Shown: positions 42,386 to 52,059, counted from the stretch's first letter. The stretch: 64,000 nt of DNA from Bdellovibrio bacteriovorus (GCF_001592755.1 NZ_LUKF01000016.1:186001-250000); one strand, 5' to 3'. Notes: generated by a model from the letters alone, not told the origin. Program-made: numbers and translations.

Positions 42386-42870
42386 TGGTACTTCGCAATC
42401 ACGTGGAATGGGCTTTACATTGCTGCACGGTTTTAGCGTCACTAGAACCGGGTCAGTATTTAGCGACTAAAGATTTGGCCGAGTTTCATGGTATTCCCAA
42501 AGAATATCTCTCGAAAGCTCTGCAAGCTCTTTCCACGGCGAAGATTGTTGAAGCTACACTAGGGCCGACAGGTGGTTATCGCCTGGCGAAGGCTCCAGAT
42601 AAAATCACATTCCTTGAAATCGTCGAAGCTGTGGAGGGAAAGTCCTCCACCTTCGAGTGTTCAGAAATACGCAAAAACAATCCTTGCCTGGGAAAATTTA
42701 AAATCGGCCCCCGCCCCTGCAATATTGCAAGAGTGATGTACCGTGCGGATGAGGCTTGGCGCAAAGAACTTCGTAATACGACAATTGCTATGATAATGGA
42801 GCAGTTGGTTAAAGAACTCCCCGCCGAAGTTCTGGAAAAGAACAAAGCTTGGATGGATTCACGCCGCTAA
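42385..42870 (+). CDS. Rrf2-family Fe-S-type transcriptional regulator
   Basis: A 161-residue Rrf2 protein. N-terminal winged HTH (about 1-60; LAEFHGIPKEYLSKALQALSTAKIVEATLGPTGGYRLAK, with the family GGYRLA wing). Three cysteines follow at 92, 101 and 112, in the region that binds an iron-sulfur cluster in NsrR/IscR/RirA; the spacing is wider than usual. A CC pair lies at 13-14. It is likely a redox- or NO-sensing repressor of its own operon, acting at the palindrome at 41863. Confidence 0.92.
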   Translation: MVLRNHVEWALHCCTVLASLEPGQYLATKDLAEFHGIPKEYLSKALQALSTAKIVEATLGPTGGYRLAKAPDKITFLEIVEAVEGKSSTFECSEIRKNNPCLGKFKIGPRPCNIARVMYRADEAWRKELRNTTIAMIMEQLVKELPAEVLEKNKAWMDSRR

Positions 42871-42883
42871 TCCTGAATCCGAG

Positions 42884-42913
42884 TTGACAAAAATGACTCC
42901 CACCCTCTATCTT
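42884..42913 (+). promoter_or_regulatory. sigma-70-type promoter of mntP
   Basis: TTGACA at 42884-42889 and TATCTT at 42908-42913 with an 18-base spacer, upstream of the riboswitch. The predicted start is close to 42920, giving a leader of about 175 bases. Confidence 0.6.
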
Positions 42914-42920
42914 AGGGCCT

Positions 42921-43091
42921 CGTTAGGGAGTAATCGTTTAGCTCTGAAAGCTAAAGGTGAGGTCGACATACTGAGTGATGAACTCCGGCCTTTCCGCAAG
43001 ATCCCAATCTTGTTGATGAGACTGACATTGGTGTTAACAAACGCCGTGTCGTCTCGTATCTAAAGCAGACCCACGGCATTTTCAGTGGGGA
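42921..43091 (+). promoter_or_regulatory. yybP-ykoY (manganese) riboswitch with sequestering hairpin
   Basis: The 5' leader of mntP carries yybP-ykoY-like features: AGGGAGTAA near 42926, a stem GTTTAGC-TCTGAAA-GCTAAA, then GTCGACATACT and a late GCAGACCC that matches the conserved AAGACC-like end. Just before the ATG the hairpin CCCAC (43070) / GTGGG (43085) would hide the ribosome site GTGGGGA. This suits translational control by Mn2+, as known for E. coli mntP. Boundaries are approximate. Confidence 0.75.
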
Positions 43092-43095
43092 TTTC

Positions 43096-43644
43096 ATGAT
43101 CGAAGTTATCGTTTTAGGACTGATTTTAAGTGCGGATTCTTTTTCTGCAGCCTTGGCTATGGGCGGTCGCCCCTTTACCAGAAAAGATGCCTTGAAATTC
43201 GCCTTTTCGTCAGGGGGAGCCGAAGCCGTTGTCACCCTCTTAGGATTTTTAGCTGGCGCAAAAATCATTGCCCACATTGCCGACTACGATCATTGGATTG
43301 CCTTTTCTCTTTTAGCTGCAGTCGCAGCCCACATGGCGCACGAAGGTTTTACCGCGCTTCGCTCGAAAGAACCCGCTGAAGATGCCAATGAGTTTCACAG
43401 CTTCACAAAAGTATTGATTGTTTCTTTCGCCACCAGCCTGGATGCCTTGGGTGTGGGCATCAGCCTGGGGATCGCCAATAAAGATATCAGTTACTACGTT
43501 GTCTCGATCGGAATTTTTGCTTTTCTTACGACCCTTCTCGGGCTGTATTTAGCTCGCCATCTTTCGGATAAAATGGGTCCCATCTTCACTTTGATCGGCT
43601 CTTTAGTACTCGCAGTTATGGCCGTACAAATGCTTTCCATTTAA
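43096..43644 (+). CDS. mntP: MntP manganese efflux pump
   Basis: A 182-residue membrane protein with six helices. The two repeats of the family are visible: LSADSFSAALAMG (about 10-22) and ATSLDALGVGISLG (about 116-129), each with the metal-binding acidic residue. It exports Mn2+. The yybP-ykoY-type leader upstream matches the usual manganese control. Cytoplasmic central loop about 85-105 (RSKEPAEDANEFHS). Confidence 0.94.
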   Translation: MIEVIVLGLILSADSFSAALAMGGRPFTRKDALKFAFSSGGAEAVVTLLGFLAGAKIIAHIADYDHWIAFSLLAAVAAHMAHEGFTALRSKEPAEDANEFHSFTKVLIVSFATSLDALGVGISLGIANKDISYYVVSIGIFAFLTTLLGLYLARHLSDKMGPIFTLIGSLVLAVMAVQMLSI

Positions 43645-43756
43645 GAACCACAAGGTCCGTGTTAATTCACAGCGGATCTTCCCGTGAATGCGAAGCAAAT
43701 AACTTCTTTTTTTTAGGAAGGGCGTTTATTCTTTCCAAGTAAAAGATTGTTTAGAA

Positions 43757-45535
43757 ATGTTAATTCGCACGTTGGGTTTTGGGATGTTTGTCACGTTTAA
43801 GAAAATTCTTCTGGCAGCGGGGCTAATAGGCCTAGGCGCCTCTGCGAATGCAGAAGATGTACACACGGACCATCCCTGCCCGAATATTCAAATTGAATCT
43901 CCAGAAAAAATAGAACTAAGCCAAACTGAGCATAAGTGGATTTGTGGAGACAAAGACAGTCACGCCTGGGGAAGCATTCCTCCTTGGCAAGCGCAGCTTT
44001 TTTTAAAGTCCTTCTTACAACAACGCGCCTACCACCATCCTCAATTTGAAATTCGCGAAAACAAGCTGTTTGTTAAGACGGGACCCCAAACTTTTCTAAA
44101 AGAATGGAAGTTCATTAACGAACCTCGTGAGTTTCATTCCGAAAAAAGACGCAAGCTCAAAGGTCGCCCGCTAACTCCGGAACTTCTGGATGAGGTGGAA
44201 GCATGGAGCAAGGCCCACTTACAAAATCTTGGCTATCCATGTCCTGAGGTCACGATTCAGGCTGTTCCTTCCACAGAATCTATTACGGTGACACTGGCAC
44301 CCGGCGAGATTTACAACTTCCCACCCAACGAAGACGTTGAAGTACGAGGCACAAATCAGAATATCTCGATAGGCCGCTACAGCGCCTTTTTGCCGAACCA
44401 GAAATTTGATGCTCGTCTTCTGCAACTGACGTCCAATCGCATGATCACTGACGAATATCACCTGAGTGCATACTTTGAAACTCAATGCCTTCCCGAAGGG
44501 GAACTCAAAATCATTCCTCGCCTGGTGACCGGCGATCCTCAATTGGTCTCGGCCGGCGTGGGTTTCAATACCGAGGTTGGAGCCATTGCGCAGATTCGCT
44601 ACAAGCATTCCCAACTAGACGACTCGGGGAGCACGTTTGAAAGTAAAATGTTTTTATCCTTCGTCGAGCAGACTTGGGACAATGCTTTCCAGCTTTATGA
44701 AGGTCCTCCGTATAAAGACCGAACATTCTGGTCGCCGCAGCTCAATTTAAAAAACGAAAACGAAGATCAATACCAGTCCTTCACCGCAGAGCTTGGGGTT
44801 GAATGGGGTCTCACTAAAGAATTTGAAAGTTTCACCTCCCGTTTTCAGTTAGGACCTTTCTACACTTACAACAACGTGGATAGTGATGACTCAAATTACG
44901 TCTTACTAAGTGCGACTTCGAATGTAGAGCTTTATCTGCAAAGCCATGACTACGAATACTATATGGGAGAACCCCGCTCCGGCTGGCAGCTTTCATCCAA
45001 TCTTCGTTCTGCCTATGAGAATTTGGGCGCCGATCAAACATTTCATCAATGGCTTTATCAACAACAGAACTTGTGGAACTTCAACCTGTGGGATCCGCCT
45101 TTAATGGTGATTGGCTGGCGCTTTAAAGCCGGTACTTTCTTTATGTCGGACGACTCTCAATTCTATTCCGTTGTTCCTGAAAACTTACGCTTCTATATGG
45201 GGGGCGATGGGACCCTTCGTGGATTTTCCAGAAAACAAATTCCTCTTTCGAATTTAGGATCGGCGACATTTCTTTACCAAGGGATCGAGTTGCGCGCAGG
45301 TGACGTCTTCCCGTTCAAACTTCAGCCTTTTATCTTTTTAGATATGGGATGGGAAAGCGATCAGATCTGGACGCTGTATCGCACGCTCTATTATTCGCCG
45401 GGTGTGGGGATTCGTTGGCCTTCTTTCCTAGGCCCCGTGCGCGCGAGTCTTTCACAGGGACAAGTGCTGTTCGCTGACGAAGTTGATGTCGAGCCGCACT
45501 GGCAGTTTTACCTCAGTCTTGGAAGGGAGTTCTAA
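43757..45535 (+). CDS. tamA: TamA-like outer-membrane assembly factor (BamA/Omp85 family)
   Basis: A 592-residue Omp85-family protein: a signal peptide (SANA end, near residue 32; a second ATG nine codons in is an alternative start), POTRA-type domains in about 60-250, and a C-terminal 16-stranded barrel. The barrel motif RFYMGGDGTLRGF (about 475-487) is the conserved Omp85 VRGF/LRGF lid-lock loop. The C-terminus is a barrel-type aromatic end (GREF). The stop shares one base with the downstream TamB-like gene, so TamA and TamB should be made together to bridge the envelope. Confidence 0.85.
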   Translation: MLIRTLGFGMFVTFKKILLAAGLIGLGASANAEDVHTDHPCPNIQIESPEKIELSQTEHKWICGDKDSHAWGSIPPWQAQLFLKSFLQQRAYHHPQFEIRENKLFVKTGPQTFLKEWKFINEPREFHSEKRRKLKGRPLTPELLDEVEAWSKAHLQNLGYPCPEVTIQAVPSTESITVTLAPGEIYNFPPNEDVEVRGTNQNISIGRYSAFLPNQKFDARLLQLTSNRMITDEYHLSAYFETQCLPEGELKIIPRLVTGDPQLVSAGVGFNTEVGAIAQIRYKHSQLDDSGSTFESKMFLSFVEQTWDNAFQLYEGPPYKDRTFWSPQLNLKNENEDQYQSFTAELGVEWGLTKEFESFTSRFQLGPFYTYNNVDSDDSNYVLLSATSNVELYLQSHDYEYYMGEPRSGWQLSSNLRSAYENLGADQTFHQWLYQQQNLWNFNLWDPPLMVIGWRFKAGTFFMSDDSQFYSVVPENLRFYMGGDGTLRGFSRKQIPLSNLGSATFLYQGIELRAGDVFPFKLQPFIFLDMGWESDQIWTLYRTLYYSPGVGIRWPSFLGPVRASLSQGQVLFADEVDVEPHWQFYLSLGREF

Positions 45536-47823
45536 TGAAGAAATTTTTCCTATTCCTCTTAGGCTTGCTTCTTTTTCTTTTCGTAGCTCTTGGTGTCTTG
45601 TGGATGAATCTTGATTGGGTCTTAAATGAATCCAACTTACGAAAAGTTGTCGAAAAAACCCAGATTGAACTGACTTGGCAGAAATTTGATTTTCAAATAG
45701 AGAATAAAGGCTTCACGGCAAAATATTTAAAATTGAATACGGAAAATCTTTGTTTCAAATATCCAAAACCTTCCGTCGATATTTGTGCCAAGAAAATCCA
45801 TCTTGATGTTTACATCGGGTTTATGGCCAAGATGCCTTTGGTACAGATTAAGAATCTAAAACTAGATGTTGTGTCAGATCATGTCTTTGTGACGATACCT
45901 GAATCAACAGAGCCTAAGCCCGCCGAACCTTTCCAGTGGCCTGCTTTTGAATTCGGGCCCTTGGATTCATTCCTTTCGCAGTATTTAGCAATGCTTCCAA
46001 AAGATGCCGTTGAATCCATCCACGTGGATATTCAAGGCGCGAAGATCACTTTAATGCCAGACACAGAATTGAACGCATCGGCGAAAGCAGATTCTGAGGG
46101 AAAAGATCTTCGCCTTAATACAGACTTTGAAATGAAGATCAAAAAAGAGTCTTTCGTGAAAGCGCGGCTCGACTCTGCGATGACACTTGTTTCTCCGGCG
46201 GAACTTCAAGCGCAAGGTGTCGTTGAGCTTCCTTCATTCGGAGTAAAGACCCATTTGAAAGTCCACTGGTTAAAGAGCCTGCAAGTAGGGCTCGATGGTT
46301 TGATGAAACATCAAAAGATGCAACTGCAATCCGGTCTGAAAGCGGAACTGCGAAAAGAAATTTGGAATCTCAGTCTGCTAGCCGAACTGAAGGACCCGCG
46401 CCTGCCCTTTCAGCGCCTCTCTGTTCATGACTGTGATATCTCTATTGAGGTGAAAAAAGGAGTTCCGGATCAGCTAAAATGGCCTTGCGTGATCGAAGCC
46501 CACAAGATTCGCAAGGTTCCTTTAAAAGGCCTTCCTGATTCACTAGCCCTGAATTCATTGATTCACTCCCCGATTGATATCGATAAAGATATTCTGCGTC
46601 TGCAGCCACAAGCAGAACTGCGCATGCAGGAACCGGCTTTGGTTGAATTGTCTGTGGATGCCGGCGCTAAAATAACACTGAATCTGACACAGAAAAAATT
46701 CACCCAACTCGAAGTCGATAAGCTGCGGGCTCTTTTAAAAATCCCGGCCCTTGAAAACTGGCAAAGCCTTCTAGTGAAAAGCGCTTACTCTCTGCCTGCG
46801 CCCTTGCATGTTCTTAAGGGCGGTATTGAACTGCAAGCCGAAGGACCTGCGACGGACTTACTGACGAAAATATTTAACGTGAAAGCGTCGTTGACGACAG
46901 ATCTGACAAGTCCGCGCCAAGCTTTAAAGACAACCTCGAACATGGAACTCACTGCGGACATCCAAAAACCGTTGTTCACACTTCAAGGAGATATCCGGCT
47001 GACCGAAGTCACTTTGGAACTTCCCTATTTAGGATTTGAAGCGCCTCCACAATTTAAACCCGATTCTCGTTTTTTGAAAAAAGCAGAAGAGCCTCCACCT
47101 GCGGCCAAAGGTCCTTCAACGTTTATTATTAAAGAATTGAATATTCATACGGATGCCACACCCCTTCGTCTAAAAACACGTTTGCTTGATGAAGCCATCC
47201 CGATTCACATTAAGTACAAACTCAAAGATACCAAATCTTTATCTGGAACCGTTTCCATCGGAAAGATGAATGTTGAAGTTTTTAAAAAGAAGGCCGCGGT
47301 CGAAAGATTTATTCTGAAAAAGTATCCCGATTCAACCGTGCAGGATCTAGACGGTCTTTTAATTCATCGTACGTCGGAAGTAAAAATTGAAATTTTGATT
47401 GTAGGAACCACCGAAAAGCCACGGATTGAGCTTTTAAGTGATCCGCCATTAAGTCGCCAACAAATCATTTCGATTTTACTCTTCAACAAATCGTTGCAGC
47501 AGCTAGCTGACGAGGACAAGAATACAGCTGGCCAGCTGGATCAGGCTTTACTGTCTGAAGCGTTTGGTTTGGCATCTCTATTCTTGTTATCGTCAACACC
47601 CATTGAAAGTGTTTACTTCGATCCTCGCACCCAAAGCTATACGGCACGCGTGCGTTTAGATGATCAAACGTCGGTATCACTGGGATCGAACTTTGAAACC
47701 TCCCAACAATTTACCGTACGTCGCAGATTGGGCGGCCCCTGGAGTGTTTCGACTGAATTAAAACAATCCGACAACGCCGAAGATGTTATTACGACTTTAA
47801 TTGAATGGTTTAAGCGCTTTTAA
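45535..47823 (+). CDS. tamB: TamB/AsmA-like inner-membrane bridging protein
   Basis: A 762-residue protein with an N-terminal membrane anchor (about 5-24), a long strand-repeating periplasmic region, and the TamB C-terminal (DUF490) signature around 600-762, ending GGPWSVSTELKQ...WFKRF. TamB bridges the inner membrane to TamA and is tied to outer-membrane protein and phospholipid transport. The length is half that of the E. coli protein. It is directly coupled to the TamA-like gene (overlap TAATG). Confidence 0.85.
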   Translation: MKKFFLFLLGLLLFLFVALGVLWMNLDWVLNESNLRKVVEKTQIELTWQKFDFQIENKGFTAKYLKLNTENLCFKYPKPSVDICAKKIHLDVYIGFMAKMPLVQIKNLKLDVVSDHVFVTIPESTEPKPAEPFQWPAFEFGPLDSFLSQYLAMLPKDAVESIHVDIQGAKITLMPDTELNASAKADSEGKDLRLNTDFEMKIKKESFVKARLDSAMTLVSPAELQAQGVVELPSFGVKTHLKVHWLKSLQVGLDGLMKHQKMQLQSGLKAELRKEIWNLSLLAELKDPRLPFQRLSVHDCDISIEVKKGVPDQLKWPCVIEAHKIRKVPLKGLPDSLALNSLIHSPIDIDKDILRLQPQAELRMQEPALVELSVDAGAKITLNLTQKKFTQLEVDKLRALLKIPALENWQSLLVKSAYSLPAPLHVLKGGIELQAEGPATDLLTKIFNVKASLTTDLTSPRQALKTTSNMELTADIQKPLFTLQGDIRLTEVTLELPYLGFEAPPQFKPDSRFLKKAEEPPPAAKGPSTFIIKELNIHTDATPLRLKTRLLDEAIPIHIKYKLKDTKSLSGTVSIGKMNVEVFKKKAAVERFILKKYPDSTVQDLDGLLIHRTSEVKIEILIVGTTEKPRIELLSDPPLSRQQIISILLFNKSLQQLADEDKNTAGQLDQALLSEAFGLASLFLLSSTPIESVYFDPRTQSYTARVRLDDQTSVSLGSNFETSQQFTVRRRLGGPWSVSTELKQSDNAEDVITTLIEWFKRF

Positions 47824-47840
47824 ATAAAAGCGCCTTAAAC
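47808..47840. terminator. terminator spanning the end of tamB
   Basis: GTTTAAGCGCTTTT and AAAAGCGC-C-TTAAAC form a hairpin over the last codons and stop of tamB and the end of the convergent oxidoreductase gene. It probably stops transcription in both directions. Confidence 0.65.
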
Positions 47841-48833
47841 AGAGACCTCTTTGATAATTTCAAACGAACGCCGACGATCGGCATGATCAAAGGCATCTGA
47901 CATAATCATCAACTCATCTGCGCCTGTTTGATCAATGAGCTTCTGCAAACCTTCTTGAACTTTTTGTGGCCCGCCAATCACGGCTGTTCCTAACTTTTGC
48001 AGCACATGCTCTTTTTCCATCGGCGTCCACAAAGCATCCATGTCTTGCACCGGCGGCTTTAAAGAAACTCGTTGATTACGAATAATGCCTAAGAAGCGCT
48101 GATAGTTTGTCGTTGCTAAATATTTCGCCTTTTCATCAGAATCGGCAGCAACGACTTGCACGCCCATCATCACTCGCGGCGCTTTTAAGTGCTTTGAAGG
48201 TTGGAATCCCACCCGGTAAAGATCAATGGCTTGCATCATCATTTCCGGAGCAAAGTGCCCGGCAAAAGCGTAAGGCAATCCCAGAACAGCGGCCAACTGT
48301 GCACTGTAAAGACTAGAACCTAAAAGCCATATCGGAACATCAATTCCCGCACCCGGAACCGCTTTCACTTTTTGTCCCGGCGCTGCGGGAGCGAAGAAGT
48401 ATTGCAGCTCTTGCACTTGATCTGAGAACTCCACGTCTTTATTTGTGAAGTCTTTGCGTAAAGCACGCATAGTGAAACCGTCCGTTCCCGGAGCACGCCC
48501 CAACCCAAGGTCAATGCGACCGGGATAAAGAGTTTCTAAAGTACCAAACTGTTCAGCGATAACCAGAGGTGCATGGTTCGGAAGCATAATACCGCCAGAA
48601 CCAACACGAATCTTAGAGGTGCCACCAGCAACATAGCCAATCAATACGGACGTCGCCGCACTAGCAATACCTTCAAGGTTGTGATGCTCTGCCAGCCAAA
48701 AGCGATGGTACCCTAAACTTTCCACGTGCTTTGCTAAATCCAAAGTGTTGCGAAAGGAATCGGCGATTGTTTTTCCTTCGGCGATGGGAGCCAAATCAAG
48801 AACAGACAAAGGAGTGGAAGAAAGTTTTTTCAT
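47835..48833 (-). CDS. LLM-class flavin-dependent oxidoreductase
   Basis: A 332-residue luciferase-like monooxygenase-fold protein: [12 protein letters not shown] start, [29 protein letters not shown] (about 43-71), [42 protein letters not shown] (about 74-116). The family uses reduced flavin, here probably FMN. The reduced-flavin supply and true substrate are unknown. Convergent with tamB; divergent from the methyltransferase. Confidence 0.93.
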   Translation of the reverse strand: MKKLSSTPLSVLDLAPIAEGKTIADSFRNTLDLAKHVESLGYHRFWLAEHHNLEGIASAATSVLIGYVAGGTSKIRVGSGGIMLPNHAPLVIAEQFGTLETLYPGRIDLGLGRAPGTDGFTMRALRKDFTNKDVEFSDQVQELQYFFAPAAPGQKVKAVPGAGIDVPIWLLGSSLYSAQLAAVLGLPYAFAGHFAPEMMMQAIDLYRVGFQPSKHLKAPRVMMGVQVVAADSDEKAKYLATTNYQRFLGIIRNQRVSLKPPVQDMDALWTPMEKEHVLQKLGTAVIGGPQKVQEGLQKLIDQTGADELMIMSDAFDHADRRRSFEIIKEVSV

Positions 48834-48913
48834 AATCTTATTATGAGCGCGAATTAGACATTAGCAAGGTGGGCCTTGGCAAAATACTTTGGTGTTACGC
48901 AAACTTCAATGCT

Positions 48914-49579
48914 ATGGTGGCCGAAATGTCGTCTGTGAATCCTCATTTCACATTTAAATACACGCAGCCCGAAGAGTACCGCTTTTCGCACGACTCCGTC
49001 TTCTTAGCGCGTCAAGTTTATGAACTCTACTCAAACAGGGATGTGAAAGATCTCACAGCTTTAGATCTGTGTTCGGGTTGTGGAATCATAGGATTGGATT
49101 TCCTGTTTCACTGTCAAAAAAATCTAAACGCCGTGCCGAAGCATTTTGATTTTCTGGAAGTTCAATCCGTCTATGAAAAGTATTTTTTAGAAAATGTTTC
49201 CGCCTCAGGAATCAAAAACTGTGACATGGATTTTTTGAATATGAATTATTCGGAGCTTCTTTGTGAAAAATATTTTGAGCACTACGATTTGATCCTGTGC
49301 AACCCACCCTACTTTTTTACGGGAAATGGAAAACTGTCTCCGTCGGAATTTAAAAACCGTTGTCGCTTCTATCTGGACTCAGATTTTAAAACACTTCTTA
49401 ATGCCATCGAGCACTCGCTACGTCCCGCCGGCAACGCCTTTGTGTTATTGCGCGACCTTCAGGAACATGGTTGGAATTCTATAGCGGAAGCTCGAAAAAT
49501 TCTTTCTTCCTCTCTGCAGATCACGGAGCTTCCGGACATTCGCGGGACTGGCGTTATACAAATTCATAAGCCGATGTAA
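48914..49579 (+). CDS. SAM-dependent methyltransferase (TrmN6-like)
   Basis: A 221-residue methyltransferase from the ATG at 48914 (one four codons later is possible; no strong ribosome site). SAM-binding motif I is ALDLCSGCGIIGLDFLF (about 46-62). The substrate motif NPPYFF, matching N-P-P-Y, indicates amino-group methylation of adenine, as in tRNA(Val) N6-A37 TrmN6/YfiC. The F-S-H-D-S-V-F-L motif near residue 25 is also typical. Function at tRNA level is an inference. Confidence 0.83.
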   Translation: MVAEMSSVNPHFTFKYTQPEEYRFSHDSVFLARQVYELYSNRDVKDLTALDLCSGCGIIGLDFLFHCQKNLNAVPKHFDFLEVQSVYEKYFLENVSASGIKNCDMDFLNMNYSELLCEKYFEHYDLILCNPPYFFTGNGKLSPSEFKNRCRFYLDSDFKTLLNAIEHSLRPAGNAFVLLRDLQEHGWNSIAEARKILSSSLQITELPDIRGTGVIQIHKPM

Positions 49580-49786
49580 TTCACCCTGGACATTCCGGCC
49601 ACGGGTGCCAGGCGTTTAAAATCTTCCGCAAGGGCGCGAAGCGAGTTCAAGGCAACTTGGCCTGACGTACTCTATGGACTAAAAAAACTAAAAGTTTCGG
49701 CAATTGTAAAACCTCATAGAACCTGGTTTTATTTTGTCCGGAACTTTTTCCCTTCGTATAAAAATGCATCACCAACGGAGGGATGA

Positions 49787-50224
49787 ATGAAATACTTATT
49801 AACATCAGCACTATTTCTTTTTATTGGCTCACAGGCACTTGCCGCCGAAATCACGCCAGGGAATCTTATTGGCAAATACAAAGTCGAAGCTCGCGCGGGC
49901 TTTCAGAAGGTTTATCTCAACTTTCGAGTCGTCAATACCAAAGAGTTCGAACTTCAGCGCTATTATTCCAACGGCAACGTCGATGAAACTTGCAATGGAA
50001 CATTCAGTTTGAATCCGACTCTATTCTGGGACTTCCAAACATTTGCGACGGGCAAAATGTTTAAAGGTGTATTCACTTGCCCAAGCAACCGCTCACGCAC
50101 CATTGATTTCAATATCGACTTTGATAATAAAAGAACAGAAGACTTGGTGAAAGGCACTACGGTGACCGTCACGAGCTCGATGGCCCGCGGAATGCGCATC
50201 AACGCCTACGTAAAGAAACAGTAA
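49787..50224 (+). CDS. small secreted protein of unknown function
   Basis: A 145-residue protein with a signal peptide (about 1-19, ending ALA before AEITPGNL). The mature part is a single beta-rich domain with two cysteines (Cys at about 69 and 97). I do not recognise a family; lipocalin-like small domains look this way. It has its own terminator, so is a monocistronic secreted protein. Confidence 0.72.
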   Translation: MKYLLTSALFLFIGSQALAAEITPGNLIGKYKVEARAGFQKVYLNFRVVNTKEFELQRYYSNGNVDETCNGTFSLNPTLFWDFQTFATGKMFKGVFTCPSNRSRTIDFNIDFDNKRTEDLVKGTTVTVTSSMARGMRINAYVKKQ

Positions 50225-50232
50225 ATAAAAAA

Positions 50233-50256
50233 GCCCCTGCCGTTTTCGACAGGGGC
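50233..50256. terminator. intrinsic terminator
   Basis: GCCCCTG and CAGGGGC stem with a 10-base loop and flanking A/T runs, between the convergent secreted-protein genes at 49787 and 50273. Confidence 0.88.
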
Positions 50257-50272
50257 TTTGAGTTTTCAAACC

Positions 50273-50794
50273 TTAATCGATCGCACTGATCGTCAGTTTA
50301 TCAATACCGACTTGCACGCCGATACCTTTAAGAAGTTGTACAGAAACGTTGAACGCCAATTGTGGCAAGCCCACTTTCACAGCCGTGAAAGCACCTACAC
50401 CACCAATAATAGCTGCTTCACCCTGAGCGACAGCGTATTTACCCAACAACACTTCTGGAGAACTGTTGAAAAGACTGATTTCAGAAGAAATGCCGGCAAG
50501 TTTGAAGTAACCAATACCTGCAGTGGCACCAATCCAATGATGACCAATTTCGATCTTCACATTTTGGCTGTAAGTTTGGCCCACACCTTTACATGACAAT
50601 GTGCCATAAGCCACAGTTTTAAAATGACCGACGATCACTTTAATACCTTTGGAAGTGCCTTTGAAAGCCAGACCACAGACCCAGGCGCCACCGGCAGCGT
50701 GCATATCACCACCTGTTGGTTGAAGCGTTGTTGTGTCTGCATTTGCAAACATTCCTGCGAAGCTAAGTGCTAAAATCACGGCGAGCTTTTTCAT
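50273..50794 (-). CDS. secreted glycine-rich protein of unknown function
   Basis: A 173-residue protein with a cleavable signal (about 1-19, ending ANA before DTTTLQ). The mature part is glycine- and alanine-rich with regular strands (GVGAFTAVKVGLPQLAFNVSVQLLKG) and two cysteines (GAWVCGLAF, TLSCKG). A GGAGAA-type ribosome site precedes the ATG. No known family is recognised; the pattern is compatible with a small secreted or membrane-associated beta protein. Confidence 0.7.
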   Translation of the reverse strand: MKKLAVILALSFAGMFANADTTTLQPTGGDMHAAGGAWVCGLAFKGTSKGIKVIVGHFKTVAYGTLSCKGVGQTYSQNVKIEIGHHWIGATAGIGYFKLAGISSEISLFNSSPEVLLGKYAVAQGEAAIIGGVGAFTAVKVGLPQLAFNVSVQLLKGIGVQVGIDKLTISAID

Positions 50795-51043
50795 CGTGTT
50801 CTCCTTTTTGTTTAAGTTGTAGTTATGCTCTTCACACTATTTAGGAAAAAGACCGGAACGGAATCAAGCGACCGGATGAAACACATATAACAAACGTTCC
50901 ACCACCTCTTTTTTTCCGTCGTCACCTGGTAAACGCAAATTTCCCTCTGTCGAGAGACACCGGATCCGCCTTGTGTTTTCCATCAAGAGACCTCGCCGGA
51001 ACAGGCTTTCCTCTTATAATTAATTTGATCACAGGAGGTTTGA

Positions 51044-51598
51044 ATGGAATTAGAGAGAGAACCCCGAAGAAAACCAACACCGCCGAAAAGCACTCCCGCG
51101 CGAGGCCCAGCACCCGCTTCGCAAACAACGGTCACGCGCACATACACTGCTCCTACCGAGGAAATCGTCATGCCTAATGAACAAACTTACGCGCGTGAGG
51201 TGTGTGTGGTTCAAGGAATATTATTTTTGACGATTGGTTTGATTGGATTTGTCGTCACCGATTTATTCTCGGCCCACCTAAGTGCTTCACACAACGCCAT
51301 TCACCTTGCCAGCGGTGCTTTGGCTTTATGGTTTGGATTTGATAGTGAAAGAAGTGCGCGCATTTATTCCTTCGCGTTTGGCTCCGTGTATGGAGCCTTG
51401 GCGATTTTGGGATTTGCACTTGGTAAACCCGCGATGGCCACCGTCGGGCACGTCGCCGAAGATCGATTCTTATGGAAATTGATTCCAGGAGTCCTTGAGT
51501 TCGGAACGGCTGACCATATTCTGCATACATTGATTGCCAGTGCGTTCATCTTAGGGGCGGCCTTGAAAATCAAACGGGTCAAAAGGATGAAGGCTTAA
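51044..51598 (+). CDS. DUF4383-like four-helix membrane protein
   Basis: A 184-residue protein. The first about 45 residues are basic, proline-rich and unstructured; then four hydrophobic segments follow, with HNAIHLASGALALWFG, a DUF4383-like block, and further helices near 125 and 165. CAGGAGG ribosome site. The last 4 bases overlap the end of the convergent receiver gene. Function unknown. Confidence 0.7.
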   Translation: MELEREPRRKPTPPKSTPARGPAPASQTTVTRTYTAPTEEIVMPNEQTYAREVCVVQGILFLTIGLIGFVVTDLFSAHLSASHNAIHLASGALALWFGFDSERSARIYSFAFGSVYGALAILGFALGKPAMATVGHVAEDRFLWKLIPGVLEFGTADHILHTLIASAFILGAALKIKRVKRMKA

Positions 51599-51993
51599 GC
51601 ATGTTGCTCGCTCTGCTTTCGACGATGAAGAAGTTCTAAGTCGTCGATCAGAGCTTTGCGATCTAAAGGCTTGGCGAAGTGTTTGTCAAAACCTTGCGCC
51701 AAACACTTTTCTCTTTCTTCGCGCAAAGCATGCGCGGTCAATGCCCAAATCGGACGTGTGTAGCCAATTCTTCGCAGCGTTCTGGTGGCTTCCATGCCGT
51801 CCATAATCGGCATCTGCAAATCCATCAAAATGCAGTCGTAAGTTTCTTGTTTGGCTTTTTCAACAGCCTCGGCCCCATTCTCCGCAAAGTCCATATCCTG
51901 TACGCCGACTTTTTGAAGATAGCGCTCAACCAAAAGTTGGTTGTCCTTGATGTCATCAACAATGAGGACCTTAAGTCCTGAAAGAGTCGTCAT
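51595..51993 (-). CDS. single-domain response regulator (CheY-like)
   Basis: A 132-residue stand-alone receiver; ATG with GGAGGA upstream. Acidic pocket Asp13-14, phosphoacceptor Asp58 (LMDLQMP), Thr86 (ALTAHA) and Lys108 (AKPLD) are all in place. The M-P-I-M-D-G and LTAHAL wording is typical of receivers from hybrid-kinase phosphorelays. No output domain, so it acts by protein contact. No kinase is next to it. Confidence 0.93.
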   Translation of the reverse strand: MTTLSGLKVLIVDDIKDNQLLVERYLQKVGVQDMDFAENGAEAVEKAKQETYDCILMDLQMPIMDGMEATRTLRRIGYTRPIWALTAHALREEREKCLAQGFDKHFAKPLDRKALIDDLELLHRRKQSEQHA

Positions 51994-52059
51994 GAGTCCT
52001 CCTCCAATGTAAATGATAACACGTTTTGCGCGTCCAACACCGCCTGTGCAAAAAAACAA

